Shown here: piece after piece, positions 25,645-34,264 of the stretch
How the letters are laid out: every line of letters starts with the position of its first letter
Numbering within the stretch: position 1 is the stretch's first letter
Assembly: GCA_913042995.1 (NCBI GenBank)
Contig: CAJWMA010000003.1
Location: forward strand, 1-36,094
DNA from: an uncultured bacterium
GTDB taxonomy: Bacteria; Planctomycetota; UBA8108
Reading direction: 5' to 3'
Length of the DNA: 36,094 bases
Notes under the pieces: model-generated
Told to the model about the DNA's origin: nothing
The model's database searches: none
What the model saw: the letters and a program-made list of their open reading frames with translations, nothing else
Position numbers and translations under genes: made by a program

Positions 25645-26865
25645 ATGAACCAGGCCAGGAAAATCGTTCTAGCTTATTCCGGAGGACTTGACACCTCCTA
25701 TTGCATTCCCTACCTGCTCGAGCAGAAGGGCTTTGAGGTCGTGACCGTCACGGTTGACACCGGTGGATTCGATGCCGCCGAGCTCGCCGAGATCGAGGAA
25801 CGCTCGAGCTCCCTGGGAGCCATCGAGCACTACACCATCGACGCTCGCCAGGAGGTCTTCGACCGCTGGGTGAGCTACCTGGTGAAGGGCAATGTGCTCC
25901 GCGGCCAGGTCTATCCACTGGCGGTGGCGGCCGAACGCGTGGTGCAGGCCGAGGTCATCGCCCGCAAGGTGAAGGAGACGGGAGCGGATGCCGTCGCGCA
26001 TGGCTCCACGGGAGCCGGCAATGACCAGGTTCGCTTCGATACCGCCTTTCATGTGCTGATTCCGGGAATCGAGATTGTCACTCCCACCAGGGATGAGAAA
26101 CTCAGCAGGGAGGAGGAGTACGACTTCCTGAAGGAGCGGGGCGTCGATATTGACCCGAGCGTTCGCGAATACTCGATCAATTCAGGGCTCTGGGGCTCGA
26201 CGATCGGCGGTGGTGTGACACACGATTCCGGCAGCGAGATTCCGCGTGATGTCTTTGAGCAGGCGGTGGCTACCGATGAGGTGGAAGGTGGCGAGCTGCT
26301 CGAGATCGGCTTCGAGAAGGGAGTACCGGTCGCGCTTGGCGGTGAGGCGCTCAATGGCGTCGACCTGGTAAATAAGCTGGGTGAGCTCTGCCGGGGCTAC
26401 AGGGTCGGACTCGGAGTTCATATCGGGGATACGGTCCTTGGCATCAAGGGGCGGATCGCGTTCGAGGCCGGGGCGGCGATAGTGCTCATCCACGCGCACC
26501 GTGAGCTCGAGAAGATAACCCTGACAGACTGGCAGCGTTTCTGGAAGGACCACATGGCCTCCTTCTATGGAAAGCTGCTGCATGAGGGGCAGGCCTTCGA
26601 GCCCGTGCTCAGGGACATAGAGGCCATGATCGATTCTTCCCAGGAGCGCGTGACTGGAACGGCCGGGGTGCGCTTCGGCCCCGGGACCTTCAGCGTTGTC
26701 ACGACCGCGAGCCCCTGCACCATGGCGGGCGCGGAGGCCGGCGTCTACGGTGAGATGCCCAAGCTCTGGGAAGGCAACGACGTTCGGGGATATTCGACGA
26801 TTTCAGCGATTCCTTCACGGCTCTACAGGAGCGCCGGGGAGAATGACCAGGCGAAGGACGAGTGA
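25645..26865 (+). CDS. argG: Argininosuccinate synthase
   Basis: MNQARKIVLAYSGGLDTSYCIPYLLEQKGFEVVTVTVDTGG; GSTGAGNDQVRFD. ORF track starts upstream at 25588, but the family N-terminus fits 25645. Confidence 0.95.
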   Translation: MNQARKIVLAYSGGLDTSYCIPYLLEQKGFEVVTVTVDTGGFDAAELAEIEERSSSLGAIEHYTIDARQEVFDRWVSYLVKGNVLRGQVYPLAVAAERVVQAEVIARKVKETGADAVAHGSTGAGNDQVRFDTAFHVLIPGIEIVTPTRDEKLSREEEYDFLKERGVDIDPSVREYSINSGLWGSTIGGGVTHDSGSEIPRDVFEQAVATDEVEGGELLEIGFEKGVPVALGGEALNGVDLVNKLGELCRGYRVGLGVHIGDTVLGIKGRIAFEAGAAIVLIHAHRELEKITLTDWQRFWKDHMASFYGKLLHEGQAFEPVLRDIEAMIDSSQERVTGTAGVRFGPGTFSVVTTASPCTMAGAEAGVYGEMPKLWEGNDVRGYSTISAIPSRLYRSAGENDQAKDE

Positions 26866-26883
26866 AGCTTCAGAGAGGGTGAG

Positions 26884-27930
26884 ATGACCAATTCGGCAAA
26901 CGACCAGCTGAGGGTGGGTGTTTTCGGGGGCTCCGGTTATATCGGCGCCGAGCTGCTGCGCTATCTCAGCGCTCATCCCGCCGTGTCTCTTTCCTGGGTG
27001 ACCGCGCATTCCAACGTCGGGCAGGAGGTGGGCGCTGTCCTGCCGAATCTCAAGGCCGCGGTGCCCGGAGCCTTCATCTCCCAGGCGGAGGGGGAAGAGA
27101 GGGTCTCCGAGGTCGATGTCGCCTTCGCGGCCCTTCCTCACAACGAGTCTCAGAACCTGGTTCCGAGGCTTGCCGAGGCCAGTCCTGAGATACGTTTTAT
27201 CGACATGGCCGGCGACTTCCGGACCAATGACGCCCAGGGCTATGAGAAATACTACGGCTGCGAGCATGGCGCCGCTGACTGGCTGCCGCGTTTTACCTAC
27301 GGCTTCACCGAGTTCCAGCGCGACAAGGTGCGTGAGGCCCGCCTGGTGGCGAATCCGGGTTGTTTCGCCACCGGCATGCTGCTCGCCCTGGCGCCGCTGG
27401 CCGCCGCCGGGCGGCTCTCGGGAGATGTCTGCCTCCTGGGCCTGACGGGGTCCTCGGGTTCCGGAAACAAGCCGAGCTCGACAACGCATCATCCCGAGCG
27501 TTTCAGCAATGTACGCTCCTACAAGCCGCTGGCTCACCAGCACATGCTGGAGGTCGAGGCGTTTCTCGGTGGGCTGGGCGAATCCGACTTCAGCCTGCAG
27601 TTTGTGCCCCAGTCGGGTCCCTTCGTAAGAGGCATCTTCACGACCATCTTTACCCCGGGAGTGGGAGCTGACGATCTTCACGCGATCTATGCCGACACCT
27701 ACGGCGGGGAGAGCCTTGTGGAGGTGATGGAGGGCTCTCCCGATCTTCGCTGGGTCCAGGGCTCACCGCGGTCCTGGGTAGGAGTCGGCGGCGAGGGAGA
27801 TAATGGCGTGGTGTTTACCGTGATCGACAACCTCGGCAAGGGAGCCGCTAGCCAGGGTGTGCAGAACATGAACCTGATGTGCGGCCTGGATGAGACCGAG
27901 GGTCTTCGCGCGCCGGGTGGATTTGTTTGA
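26884..27930 (+). CDS. argC: N-acetyl-gamma-glutamyl-phosphate reductase
   Basis: RVGVFGGSGYIGAELLRYLSAHP; LVANPGCFATGMLLALAPL; SGSGNKPSSTTHHPER. Confidence 0.94.
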   Translation: MTNSANDQLRVGVFGGSGYIGAELLRYLSAHPAVSLSWVTAHSNVGQEVGAVLPNLKAAVPGAFISQAEGEERVSEVDVAFAALPHNESQNLVPRLAEASPEIRFIDMAGDFRTNDAQGYEKYYGCEHGAADWLPRFTYGFTEFQRDKVREARLVANPGCFATGMLLALAPLAAAGRLSGDVCLLGLTGSSGSGNKPSSTTHHPERFSNVRSYKPLAHQHMLEVEAFLGGLGESDFSLQFVPQSGPFVRGIFTTIFTPGVGADDLHAIYADTYGGESLVEVMEGSPDLRWVQGSPRSWVGVGGEGDNGVVFTVIDNLGKGAASQGVQNMNLMCGLDETEGLRAPGGFV

Positions 27931-27976
27931 CGGCCGCGGACATGCCCGGTTGGAAGCAACAGGAGAATCAAGCAGG

Positions 27977-29143
27977 ATGAATTCAAAAGAAACCGAGGAT
28001 CGCTACATCCTTCCGACCTACAACAATATTCGTTTTCCCCTGAGCTTCGTCCGAGCTGAAGGAAGCTATGTTGAAGATGATTCGGGCGGCCGCTACCTCG
28101 ATCTCTATGGAGGGCACGCCGTCTGCGTGCTGGGTCACTGCCATCCGAAGTGGGTTGAGGCGATCGCGGAGCAGGCGGGTACTTTCGATTTCTATTCGAA
28201 CCTCTGTTATTGCCCTGTTCGGGCGGAGGCCGCCAAGCTCATGGTCGAGCGGTGCTATTCCATGCACCAGGCGTTCTTCTGCAATTCCGGAGCCGAGGCG
28301 AATGAGACCGCCCTGAAGATCGCCCGCAAGGCGACCGGTAGAGAATACGTTGTTTCCATGGAGGAGGACTTCCATGGCCGGACGATCGGCGCGCTCAGCG
28401 TGACGGGCTTCGAGAAGTCGCGCGCCCTCTTCCCACAGAACATCTCCCGGTGGACGCGTTTTCTTCGTCTTGGCGACCTGGAGGCTTTTGATTCCCTTGA
28501 TCCGGAAGAGATCGCGGGCGTCATCCTCGAGCCTCTCCAGAGCGTCGTCGGCGTCAAGATGGCCGAGCCGGAGTACTACCGGGGGCTGCGGGACTGGTGT
28601 GATCGTACCGGCGCCGTGCTGATCTTCGACGAAGTGCAGACCGGAAACGGCCGAACCGGAAAATGGTTTGTCGGTGAGCACTGGGGGGTAGAACCGGACC
28701 TCGTGACCACGGCCAAGGGTCTGGGCGGGGGCTATCCTGTCGGCGCCGTTCTCGCGAATGAGAAGATCTCGGCCACGGTGGAAGCCGGAGACCAGGCCAC
28801 CACCTTCGGGGGAGGCCCGATGGCGGCCGCGGCGGTGGCCGCGACCTATCGCATCATCGAGGAGGAGGGTCTCGTCGAGCAGGTGGCACGGCTGTCCAGC
28901 GGCGTTATCGAGCGCCTCGGAGGATATGTCGGCCGGGGAATCGAGGAGGTTCGGGGTCTTGGCTATCTTCTCGGCGTGCGTTGCGAGAAGCCGGCGAAGG
29001 AGATCCAGGCGGCTCTTCTCGATCGCGGCATCCTGGTTGGTACCTCCGGAGATCCCCAGACCTTCAGGCTCCTGCCTCCACTGACGGTAAGCGAGGAGGA
29101 GTGGGGAGTCTTCTTCGCGGCGCTGGATGATATCTTCGCCTGA
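27977..29143 (+). CDS. argD: Acetylornithine (class III) aminotransferase
   Basis: YLDLYGGHAVCVLGHCHPKWVEAI; FCNSGAEANETALKIARK; LIFDEVQTGNGRTGKWF; TTAKGLGGGYPVGAVL. ATG at 27977 preferred over the longer track ORF. Confidence 0.93.
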   Translation: MNSKETEDRYILPTYNNIRFPLSFVRAEGSYVEDDSGGRYLDLYGGHAVCVLGHCHPKWVEAIAEQAGTFDFYSNLCYCPVRAEAAKLMVERCYSMHQAFFCNSGAEANETALKIARKATGREYVVSMEEDFHGRTIGALSVTGFEKSRALFPQNISRWTRFLRLGDLEAFDSLDPEEIAGVILEPLQSVVGVKMAEPEYYRGLRDWCDRTGAVLIFDEVQTGNGRTGKWFVGEHWGVEPDLVTTAKGLGGGYPVGAVLANEKISATVEAGDQATTFGGGPMAAAAVAATYRIIEEEGLVEQVARLSSGVIERLGGYVGRGIEEVRGLGYLLGVRCEKPAKEIQAALLDRGILVGTSGDPQTFRLLPPLTVSEEEWGVFFAALDDIFA

Positions 29144-29160
29144 GCCGATTTTCGCGCGCC

Positions 29161-29166
29161 TATAAT
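29161..29166 (+). promoter_or_regulatory. Possible -10 box of an internal promoter before argF'
   Basis: Perfect TATAAT at 29161-29166, 65 nt before the argF' start; no convincing -35. Confidence 0.3.
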
Positions 29167-29230
29167 GGCTTGCACATCCCCGGCTAAAGTGGGACATTCA
29201 ACGCCTTCAAAATACTGGTGGAGTCGTTAG

Positions 29231-30223
29231 ATGCGGCATTTCTACAGCTTGAACGAGTTCTCCTCTGAACAGATAGGGGAGTTTGTTAACAGGGCTCTCG
29301 CCTTCAAGGAGAACCCCTATTCGGAGGTTCTTGACCATCGCCAGATAGCCCTCCTCTTTCTGAACCAGTCCCTGCGTACTCGCTGTTCCTTCGAGGTAGC
29401 GACGAGGGAGCTGGGAGGAGATGTAAGCACTCTCGATGCCGAGACGCTCTTCGCCCTGGAGACCGAGTTCGGCAAACGCATGGACGGCGCCTCAGCCGAG
29501 CATGTGAAGGAGGCCATCGGCGTCTTCTCGCGTTACTTCTCGGCCCTGGGCCTGCGCTCCTTCGCGCGCGGCGAGGACCAGCAGGAGGATCTCCTGGACA
29601 AGACCTTTACCACGTTTCTCGAGCACGCGAAGATCCCGGTCTTCAATATGGAGTCGGCACTGTACCACCCCTGCCAGGCGCTCGCCGATCTCGTGACCAT
29701 CAAGGAGCTCTTTCAGGATTTCCAGGGACGCAAGGTCACCATTACCTGGGCGAACCATCCGCGCGCCCTTCCGATGGCTGTTGCCAACTCGGCCCTGCTG
29801 GCCATGACGAAGATGGGGATGCACGTCACCCTCGCTCATCCGGAGAAATTCGAGCTGCAGGAGGGAATCATGAATATGGCTGGCGACTTTGCCGGCGAAT
29901 CAGGCGGCAGTGTAGAGGTTGTCCATGATCGTCTCGAGGCGGCCGCCGATGCCGATGTGATCTATGCCAAGTCCTGGGGATCCCTGCTGCGTTACGATGA
30001 CCCTGCCGCTGAGCAGGATCTTCGCGACAGCCTGAAGGATTGGGTGGTGGACAGCGAGATGATGAGCCGTACGCGCAGAGCCTATTTCATGCATTGCCTG
30101 CCGGTGCGCAGGAATGTCGTGGTCAACGATGACGTTATCGACAGCAACCGGTCCGTTGTTCTGCAGGAGGCGGAGAACCGTCTCCATGCCCAGAAGGCGA
30201 TTCTTGAATGGATTTTTTCCTGA
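29231..30223 (+). CDS. argF': N-acyl-ornithine carbamoyltransferase (N-acetyl- or N-succinylornithine type, ArgF'-like)
   Basis: FLNQSLRTRCSFEVATRELGG; FNMESALYHPCQALADLVTIKE; TWANHPRALPMAVANSALLAMTKMGMHVTL; YAKSWGSL; HCLPVRRNVVVNDDVIDSNRSVVLQEAENRLHAQKAI. Pattern resembles AOTCase/SOTCase rather than canonical OTCase. Confidence 0.82.
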   Translation: MRHFYSLNEFSSEQIGEFVNRALAFKENPYSEVLDHRQIALLFLNQSLRTRCSFEVATRELGGDVSTLDAETLFALETEFGKRMDGASAEHVKEAIGVFSRYFSALGLRSFARGEDQQEDLLDKTFTTFLEHAKIPVFNMESALYHPCQALADLVTIKELFQDFQGRKVTITWANHPRALPMAVANSALLAMTKMGMHVTLAHPEKFELQEGIMNMAGDFAGESGGSVEVVHDRLEAAADADVIYAKSWGSLLRYDDPAAEQDLRDSLKDWVVDSEMMSRTRRAYFMHCLPVRRNVVVNDDVIDSNRSVVLQEAENRLHAQKAILEWIFS

Positions 30224-32013
30224 GCGACTCACGCCGCGTCTCCAGCCCCGCCTCGCGGCGGCCGGCAAGCCTTCCGCTTGTCGGGTGCTTGTTGGCCGCG
30301 TTGATCCTGGGGCAGGGCCTCTGGTCCGGGCGGACCCTGGCGGGGCCCCTCGAGGCCGGAATCCCGCCGGAGTCCGTCCTCTTCCTGCACTGGCAGAACG
30401 CGAAAGATTCGGGCTTCGCCTCCACCTATCTCGGTCATTTGCAGGAGAAGATCGCGAGCTCAGGGTTCCTTGACACGTTTTTCCGCCACCTGGGAGAAAC
30501 GTTTCCTCCCGCTTCGAGAAAGGCCTTCACATCTCACCTCAAGCGCTGGCGAGGCATCGTTTCCAACCTGCCGTGGTGGCACCTCGCCTCATCCGAGGTG
30601 GCGATCGGCGGACGGGTGGGAGCCCGGGGAACCTTTGAGTTTATTCTCCTCTTTCGTAGAGAGAAAGAGAAGATCGCCGCGGAGCTGTTGGGGTTGCGGG
30701 ACCTGCTCTACGCCTATTCCAGCCTGGGTGAAGAATATGAACTCGAGGTCGGTATTCGAAACGGCGCGGCGACCACGGTTCTTCAGAATGGTCTCGACCT
30801 GCTTGACCAGATAGCGGTTAGCGCCCAGGGGGACGTGATCGGGATTTCGACCTCAGCCGCCCTTCTTCGCCGAAGCTTTCAGCTGCTCTCCGGCGAGACT
30901 CTCTCTCCGGGCTTTACCCGGACACCCGGCTACGAGCAATTGCAGAGTAAGATGAAGAAGCGCATTGGCAGGAAACCTCCCGCCGGGAAGGAGACCGCGC
31001 GTTTCGAGTTTATTTTTCAACCTCGCGGAGTTCTGAAGGATGTGGTGATCCTTGACGTGATTGAGGAGTACCACTATCTCGCGAGCTTTACGCCCGCTGG
31101 CGCGGAATCGAGCTCGCGTACTGTCCTCAGCGAGGCCATCGGCAACCCGCTGATAAAGGCGGTTGCCGGTCAGCCCTCGGTTGAGGGACTCGCCGCCGGA
31201 ATCTCAGCTGACGCGGTCTCCTACAGCGCCACCTCGGGGACGGATCCGGCCGGAGTCTATGAGTTCTGCATGGAGCTGCTTGTCAACATTACAGGGAATG
31301 CGGAATCAGCCGAGAGGTTTGAGCGTGAGCAGGCCAGGCTTGGTATTCGCCTGCGGCGCGAGATTCTCCAGAGCCTTACCGGGCGGCGGGTGACCGCGGT
31401 CTTTCCTCCCTCGCCGGGCGCTCGACCTTCACGCGCGTTTCTTCTCGAGGTCAAGGATGCTGACAGGGCCTCCAGCGCGATCGCTGGAGCTGTCGAGGCT
31501 CTTGCCGGGCCGCTGAGGGAGTGGAACCTGGAGCTTGGCAGCAAGACTGAAGAGGGAGCCAGGGAAGGCTTTCATGTTTTCAGCTCGGGCTTGCTGGGAT
31601 TCGATATCGCCTTTGGAGTGCGCGGGAACTTCCTGGTCCTGGCCACATCGAGAGAGGCTTTCAGGAAGGTTGCCGCCACCCTCGAGGGCAAGTCAGCCTC
31701 CCTGGCTGATGCCGGGGGTCTCAAATGGCTGCCGAAATCGGATCTTGCGGTCGACAGCTTCTACAAGGGCGTGGGCTCGGGGCTCTCCGACCCCGGCGAC
31801 TGGCTGCTGAAGATCGGCGGCTTGCTGGGTACTCTGCTTCCGGATCCCAGGGAGCCGGCTATTTTAAAGCCGTTCCTGATCTCCCTGCCCCGCCTGGAGG
31901 GCGCGCTGCGTTCCCTGGATGTCTTCAGCGACAGCTCTGGGTATTCTCTGCGTGATGGGCGTGTTTTTTTCAGCACAGCCTCCAGCAAATTGCGCCCTGT
32001 CGCCGGATTTTAA
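30208..32013 (+). CDS. Hypothetical secreted protein (601 aa)
   Basis: N-terminal signal/TM segment (LPLVGCLLAALILGQGLWSG); overlaps the argF' 3' end by 16 nt; no recognised domain. Confidence 0.7.
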   Translation: MDFFLSDSRRVSSPASRRPASLPLVGCLLAALILGQGLWSGRTLAGPLEAGIPPESVLFLHWQNAKDSGFASTYLGHLQEKIASSGFLDTFFRHLGETFPPASRKAFTSHLKRWRGIVSNLPWWHLASSEVAIGGRVGARGTFEFILLFRREKEKIAAELLGLRDLLYAYSSLGEEYELEVGIRNGAATTVLQNGLDLLDQIAVSAQGDVIGISTSAALLRRSFQLLSGETLSPGFTRTPGYEQLQSKMKKRIGRKPPAGKETARFEFIFQPRGVLKDVVILDVIEEYHYLASFTPAGAESSSRTVLSEAIGNPLIKAVAGQPSVEGLAAGISADAVSYSATSGTDPAGVYEFCMELLVNITGNAESAERFEREQARLGIRLRREILQSLTGRRVTAVFPPSPGARPSRAFLLEVKDADRASSAIAGAVEALAGPLREWNLELGSKTEEGAREGFHVFSSGLLGFDIAFGVRGNFLVLATSREAFRKVAATLEGKSASLADAGGLKWLPKSDLAVDSFYKGVGSGLSDPGDWLLKIGGLLGTLLPDPREPAILKPFLISLPRLEGALRSLDVFSDSSGYSLRDGRVFFSTASSKLRPVAGF

Positions 32014-32156
32014 GCCTTCTCTGCCGGTATAAATCTCCCGACGTTCTTGAGCCATTGGGGAGCGTCCTGCATACTGGTTGCAGTGACCAGCGGCTTGGAA
32101 TGAGCGGCTGGTAGGTTCACAGACGCGCCCGGTCTTCGGGGGGAGCTCTTCAGGTC

Positions 32157-34154
32157 ATGTTACAGTGCCAGACTTGTAAAAGCTGGAACGAGGATGGAGC
32201 GTCCTTTTGTACCCAGTGCGGCCAGCCGGTCGGTGGAGGCAAGAGACGCTGGGGGTTGCGTCACACGCTGGTTCTCATCGCAGGGCTGGCGGGAATCCAG
32301 GCGGCCGTTTTCTTTTATTTTTTCGAGCAGCCTGTCGAGCCTGGTGTGCCGCAGGGGCAGGGACAGCCGCGCTCCGTCGCCGTGATGAAGCCGGCGGTTG
32401 AGGGAGAGACTCCCGCGCCGCCGCCTGCCAGGGCGGGGAAGCCGCTCTCGAGCCGGAAGAAGCCCGGACCTGCCTCGAAGGCTTCCTCCAGCCCGCCCAC
32501 GGTTCGCAGAGTCAAGGTCGATTCGGCGCTGGCCATTCTCGAGCTCTTTGACAAGAGCGGTCAGTTCGCGCGGATTGCACAGGCGGTGGTTGTCCATCCC
32601 GATGGGGTGGTGCTGACACGCTACAGCCCTCTTCTTGGAGCTTACAAGGTGAGATGCCGCCGTGAGGGCGTAGCCGGGAGCATCCCGGTCACAGGTATCA
32701 TTCGCTACAACCAGCCCTCAGACCTGGCCCTGTTGCGCCTTGCGAGGTCGGGGCAGAAGCTGGCCGCTCTGGAAATCATCACTCGCTCTACAGCAGATGG
32801 GCTGGCCAATGAGGATGAGATCAACATCTTCGACGGCCCCGGAGGCCGACCGGCAAGGATCGCCGAGGCTTTCTTTTCCACCGCGGATGGGCATTTGGGG
32901 ATCCTGCTGGCTGATTCGCCGGGAATTGATGAAGAGTCCTTCCTGGCCGTCTCAAAGGCGGGGGAGGTCATCGGGTTGTGCCGCCCGATGGTGGACAATG
33001 TTGTGGGGCTTCCCCGCAGGACGATTCCCGCCAGGCCCCAGGGCTTGAGGGTGTTCATCGACCCTGCCAGCGTTTTCCTGCGGGAGTTCCTGGTCGAGCC
33101 CGTCAGCTCTACCGTGGCTGATAATACGATGAGAATTTACGAAGGCACCTTTGATGACCTCGAGGCCCGGGCGCGTGAGAGCTACCGGACGAAGCGCTGG
33201 GGAGAGGCCATCGAGCTTTTGCGGAAGGCGATCGAGCGCGGGAATGTTGAGAATGTCGAGGTGGTGCGGCTTGACAGGTTGTTCGATTTTTTGCGGGAGA
33301 GCTACCTGGGAGAGATCGGCCGTCTGCAGGACAGGCGCCGCTTCGAGGAGGCCGCCGAGATGGCTCGTCGGGGACTCGAGTTCTTCGCCAGGGATGGGAT
33401 TCTATGGTTCAAGCTGGCTGAGATCTGCGCCGAGCTGGAGCTGACTCGCGAGGTGATTGACGCTCTTCTGCAGGTCCGGGCGCTCGAGAGTTCACGGCGG
33501 ATCGCTCCCATGCTGGAAGGAGCCTATCATCAGCTGGCACGGGATGCGCTCAAGGAGAACGACGGGCGCCGGGCGGAGCTGGCTTATGTCGAAGGGATCG
33601 AGCAGATTCCCGATTCAGCCATACTCAGGCTGCATCTCGGACAGCTTTACCAGGAATGGGCGATCTACCAGGATGCGATCAGGCTGCTGGAAGAGGCGAA
33701 ACAGCTCGATTCCGCCCTGGCCCAGCAATCGGACGTCCTGCTGGGTAGAATTGATGACATCCTTTCGAGCAGGGAGGCGGTTGTCATTCCCATACCTGAA
33801 GGGGCTCCATCGATCAGCGCCAAGATGCTGCTGGATGGAAGGATGGAAGAGACCTTTGTGATTGATACGGGCGCCACCTATACGGCTATTTCGGAGACCC
33901 TGGCGCGTCGGCTCGGTTACGCGTTTGAGCGCGGAGAGCGGATCAACGTGACCACGGCGGCCGGGAGGATGCAGGTTCGCAGGATTCGCCTGGTTTCCGT
34001 TTCACTGCAGGGATACGCGGTGCACAATCTGCCCGTCATCGTTTTGCCTGACAGCAAGGGGAGGAGCCTCAATCTTCTTGGGCTCAATTTCCTCAATTAC
34101 TTCAAATACAGTGTCGATTCGACCCGCGGGGAGTTCCGCCTCGAGCGCCCCTGA
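32157..34154 (+). CDS. Zinc ribbon - TM - trypsin-like (degenerate) - TPR-like - retropepsin-like aspartic protease protein
   Basis: CQTCKSWNEDGASFCTQCG; TM HTLVLIAGLAGIQAAVFFYFF; SDLALLRL S1-like segment; TPR-like helices; FVIDTGATYTAISETLARRLG...LLGLNFLNYFKYSVDSTRGEFRLERP. Confidence 0.78.
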   Translation: MLQCQTCKSWNEDGASFCTQCGQPVGGGKRRWGLRHTLVLIAGLAGIQAAVFFYFFEQPVEPGVPQGQGQPRSVAVMKPAVEGETPAPPPARAGKPLSSRKKPGPASKASSSPPTVRRVKVDSALAILELFDKSGQFARIAQAVVVHPDGVVLTRYSPLLGAYKVRCRREGVAGSIPVTGIIRYNQPSDLALLRLARSGQKLAALEIITRSTADGLANEDEINIFDGPGGRPARIAEAFFSTADGHLGILLADSPGIDEESFLAVSKAGEVIGLCRPMVDNVVGLPRRTIPARPQGLRVFIDPASVFLREFLVEPVSSTVADNTMRIYEGTFDDLEARARESYRTKRWGEAIELLRKAIERGNVENVEVVRLDRLFDFLRESYLGEIGRLQDRRRFEEAAEMARRGLEFFARDGILWFKLAEICAELELTREVIDALLQVRALESSRRIAPMLEGAYHQLARDALKENDGRRAELAYVEGIEQIPDSAILRLHLGQLYQEWAIYQDAIRLLEEAKQLDSALAQQSDVLLGRIDDILSSREAVVIPIPEGAPSISAKMLLDGRMEETFVIDTGATYTAISETLARRLGYAFERGERINVTTAAGRMQVRRIRLVSVSLQGYAVHNLPVIVLPDSKGRSLNLLGLNFLNYFKYSVDSTRGEFRLERP

Positions 34155-34198
34155 GAGGTCCGCCGGCCGCCAGCCGTTTGGGTAGAATCTCCGGCATC

Positions 34199-34229
34199 AA
34201 AAAAAGGAGCCGGAATCCATCCGGCTCCC
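34199..34229 (-). terminator. Intrinsic terminator downstream of the DUF1573 gene
   Basis: GGAGCCGG (34207-34214) / CCGGCTCC (34222-34229) with A8 on the plus strand (T8 on minus). Confidence 0.85.
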
Positions 34230-34264
34230 TTCATTATTAAGCTGGTTGTTCGGCTTCGTGACGC

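Noticed and set aside
26815-27681. 288-aa minus-strand ORF opposite argC
   Set aside because: Antisense shadow frame; argC motifs clear on the plus strand.
27983-29197. 404-aa minus-strand ORF opposite argD
   Set aside because: Antisense shadow frame; argD family motifs are clear on the plus strand.
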